Translations under genes and position numbers: made by a program | Shown here: piece after piece, positions 57,258 through 64,000 of the stretch | How the letters are laid out: each line of letters starts with the position of its first letter | Position numbering within the stretch: the stretch's first letter is position 1 | Assembly: GCF_017311165.1 (NCBI RefSeq) | Contig: NZ_CP062973.1 | Coordinates: 2,340,001-2,404,000, forward strand | Source: Psychroflexus sp. ALD_RP9 | Lineage (GTDB): Bacteria > Bacteroidota > Bacteroidia > Flavobacteriales > Flavobacteriaceae | DNA: 64,000 nt | Reading direction: 5' to 3' | Notes under the pieces: generated by a model | Databases searched by the model: none | Told to the model about the DNA's origin: nothing | Seen by the model: the letters and a program-made list of their open reading frames with translations, nothing else

Positions 57258-58016
57258 ATGAAACCAACAGCGTTAATTATTGGCGGTAGCCAAGGTTTGG
57301 GGTATGCAAGTGCTAAAGAATTAGCTCTACGTGGATTTAATTTGATTATTATACATCGAGATTCTAGAGCTTTAAATGAAGAAATCACTGAAAAGTTTGA
57401 TGATTTACGCTCACTTTCAGTTGAAGTAACTAGCCATAATTTTGATGCTACACGCACCGATAAAATAGATACATTCATAAATCAAATTCAGCCAGATTTG
57501 CAATTCGATTTAGTCTTACATTCAATTGCAAAAGGTAATTTAAAAAATGTTGTTGGCGAAGATGCACTTACTACAAATGATTTCCAGACAACCTTGCAAT
57601 CTATGGCTATCAGTTTTTATAGCTGGGCAAATCGACTTGTACATCATCAAAAAATGAAAAATCCAAGTCAATTTATAGCCTTCACTAGTGAAGGAAACTC
57701 TAAAGTTATTCCACAATATGGCGCTGTTTCAGCAGCAAAAACGGCTTTAGAAAGCATCATGAAACAACTTGCCGTAGAACTTGCACCAAAAGGTATCAGA
57801 GCTAATTGTATTCAAGCAGGTTTGGTTGACACAAAAGCTTTGCAGCATTTCCCAGCATACAAGCAACTTAAGTCTTACACCATAAAACGTAATCCTTATA
57901 AACGCCTAACAACAACAGAAGATGTCGCAAATGTGGTTGGTTTGTTAAGTGATTCAGCTGCACGCTGGATAAACGGTAGCATTATAAAAGTTGATGGTGG
58001 TGAAAGTTTAGTTTAA
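57258..58016 (+). CDS. SDR of the FabI/FabL enoyl-ACP reductase type
   Basis: A 252-residue short-chain dehydrogenase. The cofactor motif is GGSQGLGYA. The catalytic pair is Tyr154-x6-Lys161 (YGAVSAAK), the spacing of enoyl reductases rather than the YxxxK of ketoreductases. The LVDTKALQHFP segment is close to that of FabL. It likely reduces enoyl-ACP intermediates made by the cluster's dehydratase. No typical ketoreductase occurs in the cluster, so either the housekeeping FabG is shared or this enzyme does both steps. Confidence 0.85.
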   Translation: MKPTALIIGGSQGLGYASAKELALRGFNLIIIHRDSRALNEEITEKFDDLRSLSVEVTSHNFDATRTDKIDTFINQIQPDLQFDLVLHSIAKGNLKNVVGEDALTTNDFQTTLQSMAISFYSWANRLVHHQKMKNPSQFIAFTSEGNSKVIPQYGAVSAAKTALESIMKQLAVELAPKGIRANCIQAGLVDTKALQHFPAYKQLKSYTIKRNPYKRLTTTEDVANVVGLLSDSAARWINGSIIKVDGGESLV

Positions 58017-58026
58017 ATTAAAATGT

Positions 58027-58479
58027 ATGCAGAAGTATCAATCTATTTTAGATCAATTACCCTACCAACATCCCTTTTTGTTTGTTGATGAAATTATTGA
58101 GGTTGATTTAAACTCAATAAAAGGTTCTTACTTTTTTCATCGTCAACACCAATTTTACAAAGGTCACTTTAAAGACTTTCCTATTACACCAGGTGTTATT
58201 TTAACTGAATGTGCAGCACAAATAGGCTTGGTCTGTTTTGGGATTTTTCTTTTAAAAACAGAAGGTAAATCAACTAAAAATTTGAACTGCGTAATGACTT
58301 CAACTGAAATTGAATTTTTAAAACCTGTTTTTCCTAATGAAACTGTTAGAGTAGAAGCTGAAAAAGAATACTTTAGATTTAACAAATTAAAATCTTCCGT
58401 AAAATTATATAATACGGTTGGTGAACTTGTTTTAAAGGGCGAAATTAGTGGAATGATTTCAACTGAAACACATGAATAA
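58027..58479 (+). CDS. FabZ/hotdog-fold 3-hydroxyacyl-ACP dehydratase
   Basis: A 150-residue hotdog protein with HPFLFVDEI near the N-terminus and the catalytic helix region GHFKDFPITPGVILTECAAQIG, named here in part: His in GHF and Glu in TECAAQ are the expected active residues. It should dehydrate 3-hydroxyacyl-ACP in the cluster's chain-building cycle. It begins 10 bases after the enoyl reductase and overlaps the ketosynthase by 8 bases (ATGAATAA). Confidence 0.87.
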   Translation: MQKYQSILDQLPYQHPFLFVDEIIEVDLNSIKGSYFFHRQHQFYKGHFKDFPITPGVILTECAAQIGLVCFGIFLLKTEGKSTKNLNCVMTSTEIEFLKPVFPNETVRVEAEKEYFRFNKLKSSVKLYNTVGELVLKGEISGMISTETHE

Positions 58480-59743
58480 TCGCGTTGTTATAACAGGTTT
58501 AGGTGTTGTAGCACCGAATGCAATTGGCAAAAAAAGTTTTTTACAAGCATTAAAAAATCAAATCAATGGTATTACTTTTCATCAAGACTTAGCCAATAAA
58601 TCTTTTAGTTGTCAAGTTGCTGGAACGCCACAAGTTAATAGCAATCTATTAAACCATTACTTCACGGCCTTAGAACAAAAAGGATTATTGGCAAGTGGAC
58701 TTATTTATGGTGGAATTGCCGGACAAGAAGCGTGGCTTGATGCTGGTTTAGAAATTAATAAATCTACAGATTATGATACAGGCGTTATTTTTGGCACAGG
58801 AATTTTAGGTGTTGAAAAGTTAAAAGAAGCTTTTAATCAAATTGAAAATCAAAAGGTTAGAAGGCTTGGCAGCACGAGTGTTTTACAAACCATGGCAAGT
58901 GGTGTTTCTGCATTTTTAGGCGGTAAATTAGGTTGTGGAAATTGGGTAACATCTAACTCATCGGCATGTACAACAGGTACTGAAGCCTTTTTGATGGGGT
59001 ACGAACATCTTAAGCTCAATAAAGCTAAACGAATGCTTGTTGGCAGTAGTAGTGACTCTGGCGCTTTAGTTTGGGGTGGATTTGAAGCTTTGAGAATTTT
59101 ACCTTATCAGTTTAATCAACATCCAGAAGAAGCCTCAAGACCAATGAGTAAAAACGCACAAGGTTTTGTGCCAAGTAGTGGCGCTGGTGCTTTAGTTTTA
59201 GAAACCTTAGACTCAGCTCTAGAAAGACAAGCGCCAATTTATGCAGAGGTTTGTGGAGGTGCTATTAATTCTGGCGGTCAGCGTCAAGGTGGTAGCATGA
59301 CAGCACCAAACTCTGAAGCTGTTCAAAAATGTATTTTGCAATCGTTAAGTAACGCTAAAGTTAATGCTGCTGAAATTGACACAATAAATGGTCATTTAAC
59401 AGGTACGGCAATGGATGCTGTTGAAATTAATAATTGGCATTCAGCTCTAAATTTAAATGACGAAAAATTTCCATTAATAAACTCATTAAAAAGTCATATT
59501 GGCCACGCATTAGCAGCTGCAGGAAGTTTAGAGTTGGTAGCTTCAGTTTTGCAAGTTAAGCATCAATTTGTGTTTGGAAACCGAAATTTACAACCTATTC
59601 ATCCAGACATACTAAACCAAATTTCAAAAAAATCGATTCCTAATCAATCTCAATCTACTTCAATTAAATACCTTATAAAAGCAAGTTTTGGTTTTGGAGA
59701 TGTTAATGCGTGTACTGTTTTAAAACAATTTAAAAATGAATAA
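58472..59743 (+). CDS. KAS II-like beta-ketoacyl-ACP synthase
   Basis: A 423-residue thiolase-fold condensing enzyme of the FabF type. Cys166 (SSACTTGTE), His308 (NGHLTGTAMDA) and Lys340/His345 (KSHIGHALAAAG) make a complete active site, so it is a true condensing subunit rather than a chain-length factor. It probably elongates the acyl starter on the cluster's carrier protein. It overlaps both neighbours by 8 bases. Confidence 0.9.
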   Translation: MNNRVVITGLGVVAPNAIGKKSFLQALKNQINGITFHQDLANKSFSCQVAGTPQVNSNLLNHYFTALEQKGLLASGLIYGGIAGQEAWLDAGLEINKSTDYDTGVIFGTGILGVEKLKEAFNQIENQKVRRLGSTSVLQTMASGVSAFLGGKLGCGNWVTSNSSACTTGTEAFLMGYEHLKLNKAKRMLVGSSSDSGALVWGGFEALRILPYQFNQHPEEASRPMSKNAQGFVPSSGAGALVLETLDSALERQAPIYAEVCGGAINSGGQRQGGSMTAPNSEAVQKCILQSLSNAKVNAAEIDTINGHLTGTAMDAVEINNWHSALNLNDEKFPLINSLKSHIGHALAAAGSLELVASVLQVKHQFVFGNRNLQPIHPDILNQISKKSIPNQSQSTSIKYLIKASFGFGDVNACTVLKQFKNE

Positions 59744-59963
59744 AATAAAACGAAAATATTGGACGTTTGGAGCCTTAGGCACATTATTACTAGGTTTTGG
59801 TCTTTGCGCTTTATTAGAAAGTGCCTTTTTAAAGCACAATCCTGAAATACCAACTTGGCAATGGATTGTTGCTGGGACTTTATCATTAATCATTATTATG
59901 GCTGGAATAAATTTTTTATTTGCTAGTTTCGAAAATAAATTAAAACTTAATAGGAATGACTAA
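59736..59963 (+). CDS. Small two-helix membrane protein of the polyketide cluster
   Basis: A 75-residue protein with two hydrophobic helices (residues ~11-29 and ~43-62) and charged ends. No family recognised. It overlaps the ketosynthase and the acyl carrier protein genes by exactly 8 bases each, so it is firmly part of the operon. It may anchor the soluble enzymes at the membrane where a lipid product would be released; that is inference. Confidence 0.75.
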   Translation: MNKIKRKYWTFGALGTLLLGFGLCALLESAFLKHNPEIPTWQWIVAGTLSLIIIMAGINFLFASFENKLKLNRND

Positions 59964-60204
59964 AGATAACATTATTCAAAAATTAAAGCATATTGTCGAG
60001 CCTTATGTAAATCATACTGAAAATTTTAAAAACTTATCTGAAACATCAGACTTTATAAAGGATTTAGAAATTAATTCGGCTAATTTAGTAGATGTTATTC
60101 TAGATATTGAAGATGAATTTAACATCAGAATCGAGAATGATGATATGGAACAAATGCTTAATGTTGAAAAAAGCGTTGAAGTTATTCAACAAAAGTTGAA
60201 GTAA
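59956..60204 (+). CDS. Acyl carrier protein of the polyketide cluster
   Basis: An 82-residue carrier protein. The 4'-phosphopantetheine attachment Ser41 lies in LEINSANLVDVILDIEDEF, where the usual DSL reads NSA; the following helix and acidic surface are kept, so it should be functional. It is distinct from housekeeping AcpP (no DSLD) and is followed after 2 bases by its likely activating transferase. It presumably carries the acyl starter between the mini-FAS enzymes and the type III PKS. Confidence 0.87.
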   Translation: MTKDNIIQKLKHIVEPYVNHTENFKNLSETSDFIKDLEINSANLVDVILDIEDEFNIRIENDDMEQMLNVEKSVEVIQQKLK

Positions 60205-60206
60205 TT

Positions 60207-60731
60207 ATGCTCGGCAACGATATTGTAGATTTAACAGAAGCCAAAAAACAATCGAATATTTTTAGATCGCGTTATTTTGATAAAACACTAACAGCTTCAG
60301 AACAATACATCGTTCAACAGTCCGTAAATCCAGAATTGTGTTTTTGGACAATTTGGACTTGTAAAGAAGCAGTTTATAAGTCTGCCCAACGTGAATTTTG
60401 TTTTAAAGCTTTTTATAATCCACTTCAATTTCAAACGCATTTTTTAACAGAAGATAAAGCTAAGATTTGTTTCAATAAAAAAGTATATGACATTGATATA
60501 AAGTTAAATAGTAATTTTATATATAGTTATACTTCAAATAATTTTAAAACTGATTATCATATTCAACCAACACAATCTTTAACCTTAAAAAAAATCTCAA
60601 ATAATTTTAATCAACCTGTTTCATTAAAAAAAAATGAGATTGGTTTACCTTATTTAGAATTCTATTCTCATCAAAAAATTTGTTCTGTAACACATCATGG
60701 CTCATTTTTTGCGCTTCAATATATGTGTTAA
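60207..60731 (+). CDS. 4'-phosphopantetheinyl transferase (AcpS-like)
   Basis: A 174-residue transferase that converts apo-carrier proteins to holo form using CoA. It shows MLGNDIVDL, with the Mg-binding Asp, at the very start, and WTCKEAVYK (Glu and Lys). The 120-160 part has the second half of the fold (KKNEIGLPYLE, CSVTHHGSF). The adjacency to the ACP gene implies that ACP as its substrate. It is the last gene of the cluster; about 50 bases separate it from the next gene. Confidence 0.9.
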   Translation: MLGNDIVDLTEAKKQSNIFRSRYFDKTLTASEQYIVQQSVNPELCFWTIWTCKEAVYKSAQREFCFKAFYNPLQFQTHFLTEDKAKICFNKKVYDIDIKLNSNFIYSYTSNNFKTDYHIQPTQSLTLKKISNNFNQPVSLKKNEIGLPYLEFYSHQKICSVTHHGSFFALQYMC

Positions 60732-60769
60732 AATTAAATTTATTAGGCTCATAAATAGCTGAAAACAAA

Positions 60770-60777
60770 TACATTTG
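60770..60777 (+). promoter_or_regulatory. TAnnTTTG (-7) element upstream of secreted protein gene
   Basis: TACATTTG ends 4 bases before the ATG at 60782; it would give a leaderless transcript. No -33 box at normal spacing, so chance is possible. Confidence 0.25.
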
Positions 60778-60781
60778 TATT

Positions 60782-61411
60782 ATGAATAATATAATTTACA
60801 TCTTATTATTGGTTAGTTTTCTGGGTTATGCACAAGATAAAGACTTGCCTCAATCAAGTACAAAATCTAAAGGTGCAGTTTTTACTAAAGCTAAGGTTTC
60901 TAGTGGTAATAATTTATTAGGTATACCAAACCGACCAAAAGTTAAAAATTTATTTGCAGAGCCTGAAAAAGGAATCAATTTTAAACCTAAAGAGAAATTT
61001 ACAAATCCGAGTGATTTATATACCAAAAAACTAAATGCCAAGCCTGAAGACGAAAATAACAAAATGAAAGAAGAGTTTGGCAATGACATGTATTTAGGTG
61101 ATTTTGTGACTACATCAGATAAAATTGTTTTTTTATGTCGAGACCACATGATGTTTGATGGCGATCGTGTACAAGTTCGCTTAAATGGTAAAATTTTAAT
61201 TCAAAATTTACTGCTTGAAAACGCTTATAAAGAAATTACAATTCCGCTAGAAGTTGGCTTTAATAAAATAGAGTTTGTAGCTTTAAATCAAGGAGAATCT
61301 GGACCTAATACAGCTGAGTTAAAGGCTATTGATAATGGTACCTTAATTACTAGAAATATATGGAATCTATTAACTGGTGTTAAGGCATCTACAGTTGTAG
61401 TAAGAAATTAA
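60782..61411 (+). CDS. Secreted protein of unknown function, 209 residues
   Basis: It has a signal peptide (MNNIIYILLLVSFLGYAQ), then a low-complexity basic region to about residue 100. A C-terminal beta-rich part follows (YLGDFVTTSDKIVFLCRDHMMFDGDRVQVRLNG, given in part), where GDRVQVRLNGKIL and VGFNKIEFVALNQGESGPNTAELK look like a repeating carbohydrate- or ligand-binding beta fold. No family recognised. It converges on recQ with no gap between stops and no visible terminator. Confidence 0.7.
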   Translation: MNNIIYILLLVSFLGYAQDKDLPQSSTKSKGAVFTKAKVSSGNNLLGIPNRPKVKNLFAEPEKGINFKPKEKFTNPSDLYTKKLNAKPEDENNKMKEEFGNDMYLGDFVTTSDKIVFLCRDHMMFDGDRVQVRLNGKILIQNLLLENAYKEITIPLEVGFNKIEFVALNQGESGPNTAELKAIDNGTLITRNIWNLLTGVKASTVVVRN

Positions 61412-63517
61412 TTATTTTTTCTTTTTATTGAAATAGGCGAGTGCTATTCTAATCTTACCATATTCAATTTTCTCATTTAAGGCTTCATATATTGGTTTTA
61501 GTTTACTGTCATCATCCAGTTTTTTTAAGACTAGATTAATTTCTTCTAATTCAGTTTTAGTTACATAATCTTCAATAAAAGTCAACTTTCCTTCACTAAA
61601 AAGTTTTGCGATATGAGAATTTATTGTTGTTGTTTTGAGCTTTCGCTCATCAGCAATTTCTTCAACAGTTTTACCTTGATTTATTAATTTTAAAGTGAGT
61701 CGATAAGTTTCGGATTTAGTTTTAGAAGGTTTTCGTTTTTTCTTCAAGAATTTAAGAATTACTTCTAAAAATTCATCTGCAAATCGCTCTGCTTTACGTT
61801 GAGTAACTCCGCTAATAGCCATGAAATCTGATAAAGTCGTTGGTCGTTGAATTTCCATTTCTTTTAAGCTGGCATCGTTAAAAACCAAATAAGGCGGAAT
61901 ATCTTCTTCAGAAGCAATTTCAAGACGAAGTTGTCTTAATTGTTCAAATAGGGTAGAAGCTTTAGGTTTAGATTTTACATTTACAGTTGAAGGAATTTTT
62001 TTAGATTTTACTTCGGGTTTTGTTAGTTTTACATAGTAATCTTCAAAAAGCACTTTTTTTGAAACCGCATTTAATTTTAAGCGATTATGATCATGAAATG
62101 CTAAATCTATTAGTCCTAAGTTTAGCATTTCTAAAATATAATGTTGCCAATCTCTCCATGAAATAGATTTACCAACACCGTAAGTTTTGAGTTTATGGTA
62201 ATTATTTTGTAAAATATTTTGATTTTGTGCGCCACGTAAAATATCTATAATTGTACCAATAGGTTCTTGTTCTTTAACACGAGCAATAGCTGAAATTGCT
62301 TTTTTAGCATGTACACGACCATCAAAAAAGCGAGGCGGATTTAAACAAACATCACACTGGCCGCAATCCTCACTTAAATGTTCACCAAAATAAGCTAACA
62401 ATATTTTTCTTCGACAAGATTTTGCTTCAGCAAATTGCTTTATACGTTCGAGCTTTGCTAATTGCACTTCTTGATTAGCTGCGCCATCAATAAAATTGCG
62501 ATATTGAATTACATCAGCATACGAATGAAACATTAAAGCATGTGCTGGTAAGCCATCGCGTCCAGAACGACCAATTTCTTGGTAATAACCTTCAACATTT
62601 TTAGGCATGTTATAATGAATTACCCAGCGCACATTTGATTTGTCGATTCCCATACCAAATGCAATAGTAGCGCATATAATTTGGGTTTTATCAAACACAA
62701 AATCTTCTTGAATTTTTATACGATCTTCATGTGATAGACCAGCATGATACGCTTTAGCATTAATATTTTTTAATTGAAATTTTTGTGCTAATTTTTCAGT
62801 ATTTTTTCGTCTTAGGCAATAAATAATACCACAACTTTCAGGTTGTTTTTCAATAAAATGAAGGATTTGCTCAAACCTTTTATTGGCTGATTTAACTTCT
62901 AAAAAAATATTTTCACGATTAAAAGAACTTACAAATTTTTGAGCGTGAGAAATATTGAGCTGATTTAAAATATCTTGCTGTGTGGCTTTATCGGCCGTGG
63001 CTGTTAAAGCTATAACAGGAACTTCAGGAAGCGAACGTTTTAAAAAGCCTAAATTTTTGTAGGATGGCCTAAAATCGTGACCCCAAGCAGAAATACAATG
63101 CGCTTCATCAACTGCAATACAGCTTATATAACTTGGTTGTAATATTTGCTGTAAATACGATAAACTTTCTGGCGCAGTATAAACTAAATCTAGCTCTTTG
63201 TTATAAATTTTATTAATAACTTCAGCTTGATACGTTGTGGTTTGAGAACTGTTGTATACTTCTGCTTTTATACCATTAGCCTTTAAGTCATCAACTTGAT
63301 CCTTCATCAAAGCAATTAAAGGAGATATAACAAGAGTTACACCTTCAAAACTCAAAGCAGGCAATTGAAAACAAAGCGATTTTCCGCCACCAGTTGGCAT
63401 AATAACTAAACAATCATTTCCTGATAAAACAGTATTAATGATCGCTTCTTGTTGCGATCTAAAACTGTCATATCCAAAATAATGTTTAAGATGATTTATA
63501 AGAGTATTGTCAGGCAT
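61412..63517 (-). CDS. recQ: ATP-dependent DNA helicase RecQ
   Basis: A 701-residue 3'-5' helicase for recombination and repair. Walker A is in [12 protein letters not shown] (residues ~40-50), the DEAH box in [15 protein letters not shown], and motif VI in [10 protein letters not shown]. The zinc-binding cysteines are in CRRK and CGQCDVC, then a winged helix and an HRDC domain (~515-590). The last ~110 residues form an extra helical part with [25 protein letters not shown], a helix-turn-helix that appears in longer RecQ proteins. ATG start at 63517. Confidence 0.96.
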   Translation of the reverse strand: MPDNTLINHLKHYFGYDSFRSQQEAIINTVLSGNDCLVIMPTGGGKSLCFQLPALSFEGVTLVISPLIALMKDQVDDLKANGIKAEVYNSSQTTTYQAEVINKIYNKELDLVYTAPESLSYLQQILQPSYISCIAVDEAHCISAWGHDFRPSYKNLGFLKRSLPEVPVIALTATADKATQQDILNQLNISHAQKFVSSFNRENIFLEVKSANKRFEQILHFIEKQPESCGIIYCLRRKNTEKLAQKFQLKNINAKAYHAGLSHEDRIKIQEDFVFDKTQIICATIAFGMGIDKSNVRWVIHYNMPKNVEGYYQEIGRSGRDGLPAHALMFHSYADVIQYRNFIDGAANQEVQLAKLERIKQFAEAKSCRRKILLAYFGEHLSEDCGQCDVCLNPPRFFDGRVHAKKAISAIARVKEQEPIGTIIDILRGAQNQNILQNNYHKLKTYGVGKSISWRDWQHYILEMLNLGLIDLAFHDHNRLKLNAVSKKVLFEDYYVKLTKPEVKSKKIPSTVNVKSKPKASTLFEQLRQLRLEIASEEDIPPYLVFNDASLKEMEIQRPTTLSDFMAISGVTQRKAERFADEFLEVILKFLKKKRKPSKTKSETYRLTLKLINQGKTVEEIADERKLKTTTINSHIAKLFSEGKLTFIEDYVTKTELEEINLVLKKLDDDSKLKPIYEALNEKIEYGKIRIALAYFNKKKK

Positions 63518-63579
63518 AATAAAATGTTAGTGATTGCAAAATACGGTATCATAATTAAAAAAATCGCTATTAAAAGTGA

Positions 63580-63587
63580 TATATTTG
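63580..63587 (+). promoter_or_regulatory. TAnnTTTG (-7) element upstream of Rrf2-family gene
   Basis: TATATTTG lies 8 bases before the ATG at 63596 in the 78-base gap between divergent recQ and the regulator. No clear -33 TTG. Confidence 0.35.
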
Positions 63588-63595
63588 TGTCGCTT

Positions 63596-64000
63596 ATGAT
63601 TTCTAAGAAAACCAAATACGCCATAAACGCTCTAGTTTACCTTGCAAAGCAAGATGAGCGACAACCAACACGAATTAGTGATGTTTCAAAAGCTCAAAAC
63701 ATACCTCAAAAATTTTTAGAAGCCATTTTACTTGATTTAAAAAAGTCAGGTATATTAGCTAGTAAGAAAGGAAAAGGTGGTGGCTACTATTTACTTCAAT
63801 CCCCAGAAGAAGTTAATTTAGCTGATGTTATGCGATTATTTGATGGACCAATAGCTTTTTTGCCATGCGTGACATATAAATATTACGAGCGTTGTGAAGA
63901 ATGTAAAGATGAAGAAACTTGTGGTATTAGAGATGTTTTTTTACAAGTTAGAAACAAAACCGTTGAACTTTTAAAAGACGCTAACTTAGCTGAAATTATG
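63596..64000 (+). CDS. Rrf2-family transcriptional regulator, cut by window end
   Basis: At least 135 residues, open to the last base of the window. The winged helix opens MISKKTKYAINALVYLAKQ, and the recognition and wing region KKGKGGGYYLL is typical of Rrf2. Four cysteines in PCVTYKYYERCEECKDEETCGIRD occupy the place where IscR/NsrR ligate an iron-sulfur cluster. CymR-like members of Bacteroidota have a similar pattern, so redox or cysteine sensing is plausible. The remaining C-terminus and any target operon lie beyond the window. Confidence 0.9.
   Translation, partial: MISKKTKYAINALVYLAKQDERQPTRISDVSKAQNIPQKFLEAILLDLKKSGILASKKGKGGGYYLLQSPEEVNLADVMRLFDGPIAFLPCVTYKYYERCEECKDEETCGIRDVFLQVRNKTVELLKDANLAEIM

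Overview
The window is an AT-rich stretch of chromosome from a member of the Bacteroidota, most likely a marine-type Flavobacteriaceae. The evidence is several type B T9SS sorting domains (gliding-motility type C-termini), lipoproteins with a Ser-Asp-rich +2 region, TAnnTTTG promoter elements, a Rho factor with a long low-complexity insertion, and families such as DUF4293, DUF4834 and DUF1599. The species cannot be named from this sequence alone.

Layout. 1-2420: the 3' three quarters of a 23S rRNA gene, a 5S rRNA gene and a strong terminator. 2421-2603: an unlisted 3' remnant of argS, cut off next to msrA. 2612-19522: ordinary core genes (msrA, a zinc-ribbon-family coiled-coil protein that has lost its cysteines, a NIF3-like protein, lpxK, the rlmH-lipA-gap group, nadC, a YihY-type membrane protein, a chalcone-isomerase-fold protein, DUF2147, priA, an ABC exporter, truA, a phosphodiesterase, DUF4293, rho). 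19702-30692: uvrB, three large secreted type B T9SS proteins (two share an almost identical 176-bp segment) and an ABC-2 transporter. 30886-38553: a possibly kinase-related unknown, an M1 peptidase, a CocE-type hydrolase, a Bcr/CflA efflux pump and a THI5/NMT1-like protein without a signal peptide. 38597-44167: a minus-strand gene string (outer-membrane protein, DUF1599, DoxX-like, DppB-like permease, tpiA, prmA, clpS). 44276-48236: DUF4834, YfhO-type membrane protein, glycosyltransferase. 48282-54286: uvrA, an ECF sigma factor with a 50-residue companion, an endonuclease III lacking the iron-sulfur cysteines, a peroxiredoxin and a lipoprotein.

The most interesting region is 54390-60731. Nine plus-strand genes lie end to end: FAD oxidoreductase, methyltransferase, type III polyketide synthase, FabI/FabL-type enoyl reductase, FabZ-like dehydratase, KAS II-like ketosynthase, a small two-helix membrane protein, an acyl carrier protein and a phosphopantetheinyl transferase. 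Five of the eight junctions are exactly 8-nt overlaps. I infer a self-contained phenolic-lipid or polyketide pathway in which a dedicated carrier protein and mini-FAS build an acyl starter for the type III PKS, followed by methylation and oxidation. The parts are known from other systems, but the product here is unknown. The window ends with an uncharacterised secreted protein, recQ, and a truncated Rrf2-family regulator.
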